Source of the DNA: Dendrophyllia cribrosa
Taxonomy: Eukaryota; Cnidaria; Anthozoa; Scleractinia; Dendrophylliidae
Assembly (NCBI GenBank): GCA_024195265.1
Contig: JAJLRJ010000006.1
Coordinates: 9,061,639 to 9,125,638 of the forward strand
Reading direction: 5' to 3'
DNA: 64,000 nt
Position 1 is the first letter of the stretch; each line of letters starts with the position of its first letter. Positions 52,601-63,786 of this stretch are shown here, piece by piece. The position numbers were made by a program, and so were the translations under genes. The notes beneath the pieces are model-generated. The model searched no databases, was not told the DNA's origin, and worked only from the letters and a program-made list of their open reading frames with translations.

Positions 52601-55600
52601 TTTTCAGTGTTCGTGTTCGAGTGGATACCAACTGAATAACGACAATAAGTCCTGCAGTGACCGCGATGAATGCAGCAACAACAATGGCGGGTGCAAACAT
52701 GTTTGTGTAAATAATCATGGCAGTTATTACTGTCTGTGCAATCCTGGATGGTCGTTGAATCCGAATGGTAGTTGTGTCGACGTTGATGAATGCAGCCAGA
52801 CTCCAAATCTGTGCGCCCACGTATGTGTGAACACTCAAGGTAGCTACGATTGTAGTTGCCTATCAGGATACACGCCTGACAAATCAAGTTGTGTAGATGT
52901 TGACGAGTGCTTAACCAATAATGGAGGATGTCAGTTCCGCTGTACAAACACTGCAGGCAGCTTCCAATGTTCGTGTGCATCAGGCTATCAGCTTGGAAAG
53001 GATGGAAGGACGTGTAATGATATAGACGAGTGTAGCAGTGGTCAGGCGGGTTGTTCACAAATGTGTGTGAACGCTCCAGGAACATTCAACTGCTCCTGTT
53101 TACACGGCTACCAGCTTCAGAACGATAACACTAGTTGTGTTGACATTGATGAATGTCAGTTCCATCAGGGTAATTGCTCGCAGCTGTGCAATAACTTTGA
53201 TAGTGGATACAACTGCTCATGCATTCCAGGTTATCAGCTCTCAGCAGATGGGAAAAACTGCACCGATGTGGACGAGTGTTTGCATAACAACAGTGGATGC
53301 TCTCAAGTATGTGTGAACACGCCTGGAAGCCACAATTGTTCCTGTTTCCCAGGATACGAAATGACGTTTGATGACGATCTACCTCTTTGCAACGAAAGTT
53401 GCAAAATTAACAATTCATGCCCCAAACATTGCGTGGGTTGCGAGGATGCAAATGAATGCGACAACGACAACCTCTGTGAACAAGAATGCGAGAATACAAT
53501 CGGTAGCTACAAGTGCTCGTGTTATGACGGGTTTACGTTAGCGGAAGACACGCCAGGGGACTTCCACTGCACATGCGCCAAAGGTTATACGTTCAATAAA
53601 GATGATATGATTTGTGAAGGTAAGATAAAGTATAGTAAAACAAATTCTACCTTGGCCGTATTCATATTTTTATGGTTATACTGGATTGGATAACATGATT
53701 GCAATGAACGTTCAAACGAGGTTATCGTTTCAATTGGAAACACTTTGAATGGTCTCTTTTTGTAGAAGTTTTAATCAAAGGCTTATTAAGCCTCGAGTAT
53801 TTTTAAGAGGAACAAGAGGCTAAACATAGCCTATACTCATGCACATGAGACTCTAAGACGCGTTGATTAAAGCTACCAATTTTTCTGTAGTCGCTTTGAA
53901 TATTTAATTTATTGATTCTAATCAAACCCACACTAGTGTAATACTTCCCAAACGTTAACTGTGAATTATTTCTATTACATTGGGTTATTCCAGAAAGAAT
54001 CCACCCTGCCCCCCCACCACCGACGGATGGAAAGATTGTTTGACCCCTTCCCCCCCCTCTCCCGCCTGGATTTCCAAGCCCAGAGACCCCTTCTCCTATC
54101 CGGATTTCCAATAAATTTGTGGAAGCCCTAAATTTACAGGTAATGAAAAAAATACATGCAATCGGATTCAGGAGATTCCACTTTTATAATGTCAAAACGG
54201 TGGTGATGAGTGCTATAAATTGGTGAAACATTTTAATAAAAATAAATATTGCGTGACACATCATACATCATGAACCCCCCCCCCCCCCCCCCCCCTGTTT
54301 TTCAAGTCCAAATCGAAATGCAATTTTTTTCAATAAAGCTAGTTCTTTAAATAACTGCTTTGATTTTGCCATGTATTAATTTTTTCCAGGCTTCACAGTT
54401 TATTGGGTATCTCAATTTGAGGGACTTTCTAGTCAATGCTCAGAACTGCTAGTTAGGGCAATGTTCGCGCGATTGAGAAAGTTGCAATTTTTTAAAGCAG
54501 TGGAGTATTGTACGGCCGGTTTTGGCCGGTGGCGGAGCGAATGGGTTAAACAAAAAAAATATTTTTCTTACTGTTGATAGTTTTGATTCTTAAACCACTC
54601 AAACAAAAAACTCTTAAGACCAGCAACATGTCATCACTATTTTATTTGAAACCAGGCATATGCATCAAGATCTGGGGGGGAGGGTACTAGTTGTAGGGCA
54701 ATATTTAGTACAAAGGTGAAAGTTGCATAAAAGCCAACTTCAAGGGGTGGTGATTTTAAAAACTAGACAAGAAAGGTGGAGTTAGAACAGTTAGTGATAG
54801 TTAGTAGTCGAGGGTCAGTTCATCTAGGGTGATCAAGTTTGATACTATTGCCTATCACATGACCTGGCCAACCCTAAACCTGGGACCTAACCCTAAGTTA
54901 GGCATGGTCCTGAGCTAAGTTACCCCCTACCCTAGAAATTGTTCTAACCCTAGAATCTTAACTCTAACCCTAGATTTGGACTATCCTTAACCCTAGCTTT
55001 TGCCGGGGGGTGTCAAAAGCCCTGGTCACGTGACCGCCATTTTTCTTGATTAACCCATTCACTCCTGAGAATTTTTACGTTTTTGAGCGATTTTCTGCAT
55101 TCACACGCCCCATAGGATTTCGTGACTCCATATTTAAAGTTACCATTGAAAGTGCTGCTGTTCTAAAACACTGAAGGCTCGAGTTTACTGGAAACGTCAT
55201 TGTGACGATCTCATTTTGCTTGGTTGATTTGCAATAAAGGGTCCAATATGAATTATCTACGATTTTTGGTAAGTTCACAGCCATTTTTCATCTTTATAGT
55301 AGCTGCCTGATGAGCATCATTAAGCTTGGAGGTAGTTCAGAGTCCACTTCTCAATGAAGCGAGTTAGGTGTCGTACTTCGTTTACGAATTTGGCTCGTTG
55401 CTCGTTGAACTGGAAAAATGGCCGCCTGGAAACGAAGTGGCTTTGGGACTCGACTCTGGATGAATTTCTCGACCTACCGCGGCATATTTTGGAAGTTGCG
55501 ACCACAGGAGAATACAACAAGCGCGAAATTTCGGCGGTGGGTCGGAGTGGCTGTGGACTTAGTATAAATATGAAATGTGTGCGGAAAGAATTGAACGCTG

Positions 55601-58600
55601 TCAAAATTTTTGGCTTTTTCCCAGCATGCAGTGCGGTGGTGATATTGAAAATGGAGGCAAGGTCAGTATGCATTAGAACGAGAGGCTAGAGCTCGGCCCG
55701 AGCAACGAATAAGAGCAAAAAAATTCACTGCTAAGCTAGGACTAGGACTGAATTTTGCTGTGAATGTTGACTTTTGGGTTTGCCATGATGATTTGAATAA
55801 AAAAAACTAAAGGCAAAAACGTGATTTTTGTTGTTTTTCTATGACGTTAAAAACGGTCATTTTTGTTATTGTCCAAATTCAAACGCTGATATTCTGCAAA
55901 AATCCCTGACTTTTTTGTGTTTATTGGGTATCTCAATTTGAGGGACTTTCTAGTCAATGCTCAGAACTGCTAGTTAGGGCAATGTTCGCGATTGAGAAAG
56001 TTGCAATTTTTTAAAGCAGTGGAGTATTGTACGGCCGGTTTTGGCCGGTGTAGGAGCGAATGGGTTAATTCAATTATATTTACTAGTGTGCCTTGCCATG
56101 ATTATTGGCTTCATGGAGAAAACATTCGAACAAGTTTGCGTCTAATGTTTCCCAAACCGTGACCGCTTTCTGTTACATTTGAAAAGACTACTTTTAAAAG
56201 CAATAAAATCAGTAAACGACCGGGTTATTTTTCAATTTTAGCAATTCTCAAAAACTGTATTACGCGACAGTCCGTTGACTCTGTGTTTAGAGTGCACAAA
56301 AGCTCACAAAAGCAACTTTTTCTCGGTCTAGAATAACAAGTATGACACAAAGAAAAAGTCAATCACAAATTGATATCAACATTCTCACCGAAAAATGAAA
56401 TTTCTTTTATGGTAAAGTCCCTCGCCTGCTTGAAAATTCTTTAAAACTCCGCTTCTTCGGATTTGATCGCCCCGCACTGATAAAACTTGAAGCAAGATTT
56501 CGTCGCTCGTCGCTTACAGCTCTCCTTTTTCTCCACTACAGCGGCTTCTGAGTATTCTTTAAAGCTTTCTCTTTCCATTTTGAGTATTTTGAATGTGTGT
56601 TATTATTCCGACAAGACAAAACTATGGTTTTGAAAACCAAGCACATGCCGAGCGCGGCAGACATTTTTGTAGAATTTTTATGTGATCTGCGATCCGGTTA
56701 GTAATAATATATCCGTGCATAAATTTGCATGCACTAACGTGACAAAAAGACGAAGAAACGCAACCCATTTTCTACCTCATGCGCTTACTGCGCATGAGTA
56801 ATAAACCTCTCAGAGCAGACATTAAACAGATTTGACATAGCTACAGCTAACAGAGGTTTCAATTCTTACTGTCACTTTTCACTCTCTCGATCCCGATCAC
56901 ATGGGGGTGGCAACAGCGATATTATCAATTCATGAAATAGAAATCAATCGGTTCTTTTTCAAATGTCCCAAATATTGTTGCTCTAATCTAAGGCAATGGA
57001 GACACTCCAGAAATATTTAGAAAAGGAAATCTTCGTCTGCTACTCTCCTTGGACAATCCTTGCAAAAACATATATGTTTTTGTTACTTTTATCTTATAAA
57101 ACGTAGACGTATTATCCCGGGCGATTACGGTAATGAATTTTTCCATCAACGTCGCGAGTCGTCATTCATTGAATAATTTACTTTATTTCGCAGAGAGAAA
57201 ACCATTAGAAGAAACCCTGATAGAGGGACAACAAAAAATTGCGGTAAGTTTCAGTCCATAGACAAAATTTAAACCAATCAAATGAAGCTATTGAGCAGTA
57301 ATTTTCTGTGGTGCTGTTTATTATGCTACCAGTACAAAATGGTTCTAATTTTTGAATCTCTGGATGAAATCCTAAAGTGTAACCATTTCCTGAAGTACTG
57401 TTTGTTATGCTGTACAAGGTGGTTCTAACTGTTGAGTCTATCGACAAAATCCTAAAGTGTGACCATTCAAATGAAAGCTACTGAGCAGTACTTTCCTATG
57501 GTGCTGCATGTTTATTATGCTGTACAAGGTGGTTCTAATATTTGAATTTTTGGGTAAAATCCAGAAGTGCTGACATTCGAAGGAAAGCCACTGTCATGTT
57601 GTTGTTATTGTTTTGAAAGGTTTACGAAACGAAATGTGAGTTTTGTCCAATTTTTAACTTATAGAGTGGCACTTTTGGGGGTTGCAGAGTGTTGACTCGT
57701 AAATACGTGTGTATTTTCCAATATGGTGGATTCCTCCATTGGAAACACAAGTCTTTATGAGTCGAAGAGTTTGTGTCTATTTTAATACCTGATAGCAAGG
57801 CTTGTTGACACAGAGTAAGCTAGTAACCTATGTTATATTAATTATTATCACAGGAAGCTGCAAACGTTGCCGCCATAGTTCAAGCAACCAAACAAATCGT
57901 AAAAGAAGTGAATGTTTCAAAGACAATGAGCACAGAAGCGCTGACTAAAACGCTGGACGTGTTAAGTAATCTGACGGAAAAGATTCAGTATTTCAACACC
58001 AGTCAGGCAGAAGCCAAGGAGCTGATAATAGTAAGAAGAGAGAGAGGGATGACACTGGCCGGGGCTTAGCGGGGCTTGTTGGTTCTATGGGAGGGGCCCG
58101 TTCCTCTCCCCTCTTATCTTGCAAAAATATAAGGCCCGAAAAGCTGAAAAAATGTTTTCAATCTTTAACATGTTCACCGCCTGATATGAAAACTTTTCAG
58201 TGTGAAACATGTTTACTCATGATCAAGCTAAACATGTTTTGGCCGTAGTGTAAACGCGACCTATTGAACTCACTTAGTCTTCTGTTATAAAAGCCGCCGT
58301 GACCACCATGGACAATAGATCGAAAAGGTGGTCGCTTATGGAAGTTGTTATTTTAATACAGTAGCTTACAGTGTTTGGCTGCAACCTGATTCAAACGGGA
58401 CTTGCAATTTTATATGTTTCTTTCATACTTTAAATATAATTGAACCGTTTTGTCGTGTCCTGCAGGGTGTCAGCGTGATGCTCAGTTCATTAATGGCAAA
58501 AGAAAAAGAAATATCATGGAAACAGCTCACGGAAAAAGAGGTAAATTTTGCCCGGGGGGGGGGGGGGGGGGGGTACTTGACTAATATTTGGGTATAGGGG

Positions 58601-58943
58601 TGCCGCTGTGGGTCTGAGAGCCTGACCCTGTTTGTGTAGGACAACATCCTCTATTTTAGGACCCTGTCTAGGACACGGCTTGTGCGTGGTTATTGATCTG
58701 AGCTTTAAAAAAATGTAGACTGATCCTTTGAAAAGAAAACTTCTTCGCCTTCGCATGAATATACAAATCACGACAAGGTAAGTCGCCACAAGCACTTATT
58801 AACTGGAACCATACCCTGTTTAGGACAGATTCAGACCCTGTTTAGGACAGACTCGGTTAAATTATATACCCTGTTCAGGACAAAAATGCCAAAAACCATA
58901 CCCTGTCCAGCCGCATGTCCCCGTATAGGTCATATAAGGGAGT

Positions 58944-58985
<42 letters not shown>

Positions 58986-61900
58986 GAAATTTTGTCGCAT
59001 ACAGAACATAGTCACCACTTCAGTCAGAGAGTCAAGTCATAACAAAGCCTTTTTAATTCCTTCTCCCCACAAGGCCCGGTTTTAATGCCGAGTAGGGCTT
59101 CTTGTTTAGTGTCAGTAGATGTTGACAAGCCGCTAAAAATTGAAACATTATGGTAAGTGAATGATGAGAAAATTAAAAATTCGCTAGTAACGAACTTAAG
59201 TTTCTCTCTTTATGAATGATGGCACGACTGTCATATACTGTAATCTTAAATGCGAAAATTTCAGTACCTATCTTGTCTATAAATTGTGAAAAATAGTCTA
59301 AAGATCGTGCCACAGAACCTTATACATGAAACACGAGGAACAGTGTTTCATCAGGATATCCAAACACCGAGAAGTGGGTTGAAAACGGAGGCGCAGCCGA
59401 GTTTTTTTATACTCACTTCGAGGGGTTTGGATACCTGATGAAACACTCTTTCGAGTGTTTGATATAGCTTCTCAAACTGACAATTAAATGCGGAGAAAAC
59501 GATGGGATAATATCGGCAAAATCTATGTGCTAATTAAGACCGGGTATCCAAACGTCCTTCACGGTAGTTATTTCCTTTTGTTCTCGTCATGGATTAGTAA
59601 TGAGTTTTAGAACCTTATATATGAAATACTGAAGTAGTTATTAACCGCACGCTATAGGGAACTGCACCAATCGCTGTCCTCCCAGACTTGTTGGAAAAAG
59701 CCGTAACTGCTGTGGTTGATTCACTGGACAGGGAGACAGATGGAGAGCTGAACATGGTTGTATCTACTGAAAATTTAGGTAACCGAATAAATAAATTAGG
59801 TTTAAGCGTAGGTTTAAGAGAGCTGTGGTCACATTTAGAGGAATTTCAGAGAAATCCCCGACAAAGCCGACTACACTATGCTGGCACTAAGCGTGTTTAC
59901 GGCCAGTTTTCGTTGCGTATGACCTCAGTAATTCTGTTCCAACTCCAATGGAGATGGGTCTGCCATTCTCATTCGAGCCACGTGAGAGTCTAGTAAGCAT
60001 TTCAGTGATGGTCCAGTCGGGATTCGAACCCACGACCTCCCGCTCGGTAGCCTGGCGCTCTAAGAACTGAGCTACTGGACCAGGTGGCGGTGACAGTTTT
60101 GCGGTAAAGAGAAAAACACGTAGTTGAGCTGCCAACTGCAAGGCATCACCCTCATCAGTCGTTGACCAGGAAAAAACTACAGACTGTATCGTTGTTTCGA
60201 CGGCTAACAACGAGTCTACGGTTCTGGGCACCACCGCCACCGGGTGATACCAAATTGGGTTAAAGTGTGAAGTACAGAGTATAGGTTGTCACTGATAGGT
60301 TTAGATTGAAAGGGATAGCAGAGAAGCAACGTTCCCGAGTGATGCGTGTTTAATTGTGCAATGCGTTGCGGGATAACTGCAAAATCCAAATGGATGCTCT
60401 TTCTGCTTTTTCATGGAGTAACTCGAAGATTTGTCGTTGAGAATTCTTGGAGAGAGTTGTTGCAAATGAATATTCAGAAGCCTGAATTTTGGCCCCTTTC
60501 TCGGCATTCTTATGTACGTTGCACTTTTCCTATATTTTAGATTTGCAAGTTAAGTCAAAGAAACGACAAGCATTTAAAGGTTCAAAGATTCCAGCGGATC
60601 AGTCAGCAAATTTCGTGGACCTGCCCGGATCAACTGTACAAGATAGAGACGACAATGGTAAATAAATCACCTGACATTAACTTCGTTCCCTTGGCTTTGA
60701 TCACCTTTGATTTCCATCGAAGGTGTGACAAAGTTGCGCGATGCAGACATCAAATGTGATCAAAAGTTTTGTAGTACTTTTAACTTTGCAATTTTGACGA
60801 GCATCAAAAGTACTAGACATTTGATGCACATCAATGATGAATGAAAGGTACCTTTGTACAAGTCAAAGCAACATTTCACGGCACCTTTACAATATCTATG
60901 ATATGCGTCAAAGGTGCACTTTCTTTGACTAAATCAAAGACGGTCTTTACCACCTTTAACATATGTCAAATTAAGGTATGTGGTGAAGCTAGCAAATTTT
61001 CGTGCAGTGCGTCGATCTCTTGAAGACCATGGCGACGACTTTACTTTAACTCGATCGTAAACCAACGATACTTCTGGTAAAAGAACCTGGGTATCGGTAC
61101 GAAATCTGTGATTTTAAGGAAAGGCGAAGAATTAGTCACTTTTCAAGTGAAAATTTGTAAACTTTTCTCAGAATTGTACCATATGGGGGCAAAGATGTAA
61201 AGCCGTTACCAAATGCTCCTTGTCAACTGATTATTTCAGATACGGTGGGGATTTCTGTGGCTCTTTTCAAAGGAATGGAAAACATTTTATCTAACGCTAC
61301 AGATGGAGAAAGGTAAACTAAAAATAACAATACGATTAAGGGTGTACTTAATTAAAAAAAATAATTAATTAATTAAAAATAGGTGGTGCATTGTTGTGGA
61401 ATTCACTCTCCCCCCTTAAGGTTTTTCTCCAATTTTTTTTTCAAGACCATTTAGGATTAGTACATGCCGTCTATAGTAGATGTTTGTTTATCCTTGAGAC
61501 ACATTTTTGTAAAGTTGGCGACAATCAGTTGCTATGGTAACGAGATATGACGTCATAAGTAGAATGAGGTCAAGCCATTTTTGAATAAAAATGCATGTTT
61601 TACCTCTTTTTCGGTGAAAAACCATATAAAATACTACTAAAAGCAACAAAATGTTTAATTGTGTCATATTTTGCAACGGTAGTATAAGTTATGGAAAAAG
61701 CTGGGATCTATTGCGAGTCACCCTAAAAGTAGCCTGTTCCAGGCTCTCAGATAGTGGCCCCCGCCCCTCCAACCCCAGTTCCCACTCGTTTTTTTCTTCG
61801 CTGCCAACTTTTTTTGCTCGCCCCGACGCTCGCCCCCACTATCTGAGAGCCTGGAACAGGCTAAAAGTAGCGCAGAAATTTTCAAGTTGCCTTGCACTTC

Positions 61901-63786
61901 ATTTTCTATATAAGCATCATGTATTACTGTCCTTCTAACTTTCTTTCTCTCCTTTTTCCACATTAAATTCAAGCGGCGGCAAGTTAAATTCCATAATTAT
62001 CGCTGTCACGGTGATCAACGTCAGTCCAAAGCATCTCGCCAATTTAAAGGAGCCGGTCATACTACGCTTCCAACACTCACGGGTGAGTAGGAAATCTCAA
62101 CCCTTTAAGCTTCAATAGTGTTCAAAATCAAATTTCTCCTTGTAATATCAATGCTAAATCATTCAGAGATGTCATGAGAATTAAGGAGATGATCACCCAA
62201 GATGAACATATACAACTAAATTGGATAAAAAAGATACTATAGAACAAAACAGAAGCAGTAGTTTGGAGATAAAGTGCAGGATTGCAAGGATGGAAGTGGA
62301 TTACAGTTCATCAATTTTGATGTCGTGACAGGGGTTCAAGAAATCAAATTTTCCATTCTGGTGGAAGTTTGAGTTTTTTTAGTCGTTATTTTATCTTCTA
62401 AGTTCATATTTCTCTGCGTTCATCAATGGTAATGTGCCGCTGTGAACGATATTGGTTTCAAACAGTTTAGTCTGGTGTAGGGTATATATATCAGCGAGTT
62501 TTGGTCTAGAATAGGATATTATTTACCAGGCAACTGATCAGAGTTTCTGAAAATAAGCGAGTCAGGGATAGAGTGGGGAGCTTGGATGCTTAGTTTAGAC
62601 TAGGGTTGCAAAATGCAGCTGAACGTTACGCCACACCACACACCACTACCCAAAACTTAACGTAGCCCGGGTTATTTAAGTTTAAGTTTGAGTTTAATGA
62701 ATTCGCCACATTTTTTTAGGAAAGTTTTTAGGAAACGAGGCTGTAGTTAGCACAATTATCTGTACGAAAAAAAGTACTGTTTAGCTAATTAACTTGCTGT
62801 AAACTGATTTATTTACCTCACAGAAAGATGCACGAGAGCATACATGCAGCTTTTTGGACGAAACTGCTTTGTAAGTTGAAAGATGTAACACATTAAGACT
62901 TCAGAGAAAAGTAAATATTTGTTGATGTTAAAGTCCTCGAAGTGGTTTCCCGACCCCAAGTCTGTTTTACACGTTTTGCGTTACACAGCATGTTTTGTTT
63001 ACGGTACGTAACAACAATAACAACAACAGTGACAACAGTAACCACTTACTTGTCAATTTCAACAGAGCAACATTTCCCAAGGATTATTCTAAACATTGGT
63101 CATCTGTGGGATGCGAGAAAGTAAATGGCTCAGATGACTTCACCGTCTGTCACTGCTATCACCTTACTAGCTATGGACTTGTCATGGACGTACATAACAT
63201 ATATGTAAGTGACGCAATCAGGGAATAAAAAGAGACAGTTCAAACAGACATGAAATCGATCGTATACCAGAGTTTTTTATTTTACTTTATTTTCAGTAGG
63301 CAGTGAGGTAGTGGTTAACGCGTCGGACGTCAGATCTAAAGGACGGTGGTGCAAGCCGCGGTTCTGGCTTTTGCCGTTGTGTTATTTTCTTAGACAAGTA
63401 ACTTTGCTCTGTATTGTCTCCACCCAACTGTAAAAATGAGTACCGCGAACCGTAAGGGGGGAACGCTGCGATGCACTAGCATCCTAGGGAGGGGTAGTGG
63501 TGATATTTCTAGTCGCTTCATATTACAAGCGCGTACTGTCCTGGTGGGCTCCCTGACACGAAAACAGAATATTAAGTTAATCTTATTTAATTGTAGATAG
63601 CATTTTTTGAAATTTTACAATTGGCTCAAGGAAACTGATAAAATATTTGATTATGAGAAATGTGATTATTTTCCAGGACAAACTTGATGATGTCCACAAG
63701 GAGGCACTCAAGTACATCTCACTTGTTGGTTGCTGTATATCTATTTTCTTCTGTATTCTCGCAGCTTTAGGATTCGCACTTGCAAT
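46569..63786 (+). CDS. EGF-repeat adhesion G protein-coupled receptor (partial, 14 exons)
   Basis: A cell-surface receptor joined from 14 exons with agreeing splice phases and GT-AG sites. Exons: 46569-46680, 48016-48276, 49542-49748, 52045-53619, 57194-57243, 57854-58030, 58466-58540, 59658-59778, 60541-60657, 61240-61312, 61974-62082, 62824-62870, 63066-63204, 63677-63786, then beyond the window. In order it encodes a signal peptide, a beta-rich module, ten EGF-like repeats, a helical stalk and GAIN region, a GPS (CHCYHLTSYGLVMD) and the first transmembrane helix. The GPS is the autoproteolysis site, and cleavage is expected between Leu and Thr. The module mix resembles EGF-bearing adhesion GPCRs; the ligand is unknown. 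Introns are full of MITEs. Extra or alternative exons are possible where introns are long. Confidence 0.88.
46681..48015. other. Receptor intron 1
   Basis: Non-coding apart from a minisatellite at 47590-47955. Confidence 0.5.
47590..47955. repeat. Minisatellite (~30-35 bp unit)
   Basis: About eleven variable copies of AGCTGGAATGCCATCCAGGG with GGGAGTAG or GAGAAAT linkers. The minus-strand frame is an artefact. Confidence 0.88.
48016..48276 (+). CDS. Receptor exon 2: beta-rich module, part 1
   Basis: The acceptor follows TTTTTTCAAACTCTAG. It encodes CPIFTFEQGADDWTKQG to SFLIGG with several Asn-glycosylation sites (NVT, NSS, NAT). It forms one extracellular module with exon 3. I do not recognise a named family. 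Phase 1 on both sides. Confidence 0.82.
48440..48568. repeat. Short intronic tandem repeat
   Basis: AAACGTCGATTTTCCAATAC is repeated about four times. Confidence 0.7.
48649..48832. repeat. MITE (TAGACC-TTTTTCATAAATGGCG ends)
   Basis: Inverted ends of ~24 bp with a non-coding interior, in the intron between exons 2 and 3. Confidence 0.6.
48980..49276. repeat. MITE (AGCAGTTTTCAATTGAG ends), copy 2
   Basis: Same family and orientation as 43584-43852. Confidence 0.8.
49542..49748 (+). CDS. Receptor exon 3: beta-rich module, part 2
   Basis: Encodes VRMEILVNGSTVV to GHIAFDDLRHG and completes the module begun in exon 2. Phase 1 on both sides, so it joins directly to the EGF exon. Confidence 0.85.
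49779..50065. repeat. MITE (GAGCAGTTTTCAATT ends), copy 3, inverted
   Basis: The interior is the reverse complement of copies 1 and 2. It lies directly after exon 3. Confidence 0.75.
50184..50575. repeat. Poly-C-bounded dispersed repeat, copy 1
   Basis: Begins TGGGGGTACTCCCTTATATA and has repeated GGTCTGAAATAGGGTA words. It ends in a ~24-nt C tract. Same family at 50866-51205, inverted or diverged at 58553-58983. Confidence 0.8.
50674..50757. repeat. Hairpin repeat (GTAATACGGCTGA)
   Basis: Inverted arms GTGTAATACGGCTGAGTATT and its near complement flank 50715. Confidence 0.7.
50866..51205. repeat. Poly-G-headed dispersed repeat, copy 2
   Basis: Starts in a G tract followed by GGTACTCCCTTATATACG, contains repeated TAAATAGGGT words and ends GGGAGTACCCCTCCCCC. 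Confidence 0.8.
51418..51522. repeat. Short MITE (GACTCTCT...AGAGAGAGTTGAC ends)
   Basis: CTCTCTAAGACGGACAG is repeated inverted as GTCCGTCTTAGAGAG. Similar to pogo-type MITE ends. Confidence 0.55.
52045..53619 (+). CDS. Receptor exon 4: ten EGF-like repeats in one exon
   Basis: A 1,575-nt exon after a strong acceptor (TTCTTTCTGTCACGCTAG). After a Cys-rich start come ten EGF-like units, most with the calcium-binding D-x-D-E-C opening. The first three share SGYQLNNDKK and are nearly identical in DNA (~123-bp period, 52295-52670), so they duplicated recently. The last unit has an extra Cys-containing tail. Phase 1 on both sides. Minus-strand frames here are shadows. Confidence 0.92.
54390..54548. 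repeat. Fragment of the CCCATTC-ended element
   Basis: About 150 bp matching the right end of the element at 55054-56064 (TTTATTGGGTATCTCAATTT to GAATGGGTTAA). Confidence 0.8.
55054..56064. mobile_element. TTAA-flanked TIR element, ~1.0 kb
   Basis: The ends are CCCATTCACTCC and GGAGCGAATGGG, with TTAA on both sides (55050-55053 and 56065-56068). A 111-codon plus-strand frame inside shows no transposase motif. Non-autonomous. Confidence 0.65.
57194..57243 (+). CDS. Receptor exon 5: stalk
   Basis: Encodes RKPLEETLIEGQQKIA between TTTCGCAG and GTAAGT. Enters phase 1, exits phase 0. Confidence 0.72.
57270..57600. repeat. ~115-bp tandem repeat, intronic copies
   Basis: About three diverged units of the family at 42735-43345. 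Confidence 0.75.
57854..58030 (+). CDS. Receptor exon 6: helical stalk
   Basis: 59 codons beginning EAANVAAIVQATKQIVKEV, an amphipathic helix as in the GAIN A subdomain. Phase 0 on both sides. Confidence 0.8.
58466..58540 (+). CDS. Receptor exon 7: GAIN A region
   Basis: 25 codons (GVSVMLSSLMAKEKEISW...). Phase 0. The donor is followed by a poly-G repeat. Confidence 0.72.
58553..58983. repeat. Poly-G/poly-C-bounded repeat, copy 3
   Basis: Begins in a G tract (GGGGGTACTTGAC) and ends GGGAGTACC plus ~37 C. The interior repeats CATACCCTGTTCAGGACA-like words. Confidence 0.8.
59325..59460. repeat. Inverted repeat (GTGTTTCATCAGG)
   Basis: CAGTGTTTCATCAGGATATCC pairs with GGTTTGGATACCTGATGAAACAC across ~100 bp. 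MITE relic in an intron. Confidence 0.6.
59658..59778 (+). CDS. Receptor exon 8: GAIN A region
   Basis: Encodes GTAPIAVLPDLLEKAVTAVV to VVSTENL. Phase 0 in, 1 out. Confidence 0.78.
59887..60240 (-). repeat. tRNA-derived SINE
   Basis: On the minus strand, polymerase III box A (TAGCTCAGTTCTTAGAGCG) and box B (GGTTCGAATCC) lie at ~60006-60075 inside a longer body. The tRNA-like part lacks a convincing cloverleaf end, so this is a SINE and not a tRNA gene. Confidence 0.75.
60541..60657 (+). CDS. Receptor exon 9: GAIN region
   Basis: Encodes DLQVKSKKRQAFKGSKI to QDRDDN. Phase 1 on both sides. Confidence 0.72.
61240..61312 (+). CDS. Receptor exon 10: GAIN B region
   Basis: Encodes DTVGISVALFKGMENILSNA. 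Phase 1 in, 2 out. Confidence 0.75.
61730..61863. repeat. Foldback MITE, relative of 43976-44166
   Basis: Ends TAGCCTGTTCCAGGCTCTC and complement. TAAAAGTA occurs on both sides. Confidence 0.75.
61974..62082 (+). CDS. Receptor exon 11: GAIN B region
   Basis: Encodes GGKLNSIIIAVTVINVSPKH then NLKEPVILRFQHSR, the conserved strand preceding the GPS in adhesion GPCRs. Phase 2 in, 0 out. Confidence 0.85.
62440..62660. other. Intronic fragment related to the GGTCTGAAATAGGGTA repeat
   Basis: Words such as GTCTGGTGTAGGGTATA and GTCTAGAATAGGATA resemble the repeat at 50184-50575. Decayed. Confidence 0.4.
62824..62870 (+). CDS. Receptor exon 12: start of GPS region
   Basis: Encodes KDAREHTCSFLDETA, including the first GPS cysteine. 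Phase 0 in, 2 out. Confidence 0.75.
63066..63204 (+). CDS. Receptor exon 13: GPS autoproteolysis motif
   Basis: Encodes HWSSVGCEKV and CHCYHLTSYGLVMDV. The Cys pattern and HLT match the GPS consensus. Phase 2 in, 0 out. Confidence 0.92.
63297..63545 (+). repeat. tRNA-like SINE
   Basis: Box A-like AGTGGTTAACGCGTCGG and box B-like GGTGCAAGCC lie near the start of a ~250-bp body in an intron. Confidence 0.5.
63677..63786 (+). CDS. Receptor exon 14: first transmembrane helix
   Basis: Encodes EALKYISLVGCCISIFFCIL, transmembrane helix 1 of an adhesion-class receptor. Ends at GTAAGA in phase 2. The rest of the 7TM domain lies beyond the window. Confidence 0.88.

Larger units (their letters stand above)
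53620..57193. other. Receptor intron 4 (3.6 kb)
   Basis: Contains a C-rich repeat (~53990-54080), a poly-C tract (54274-54294) and the TTAA-flanked element with its fragment. No further exon is called, though missing ones cannot be excluded. Confidence 0.45.

Noticed and set aside
52308..53085. Minus-strand His/Cys-rich ORFs
   Set aside because: They are shadows of the EGF-coding exon on the plus strand.
55354..55689. A 111-codon plus-strand ORF
   Set aside because: It lies inside a TTAA-flanked non-autonomous element, with an opposing frame of the same length and no domain.
60006..60085. A functional tRNA gene
   Set aside because: Box A and B are present but sit inside a longer repeat, with poor stem pairing; it is a tRNA-derived SINE.
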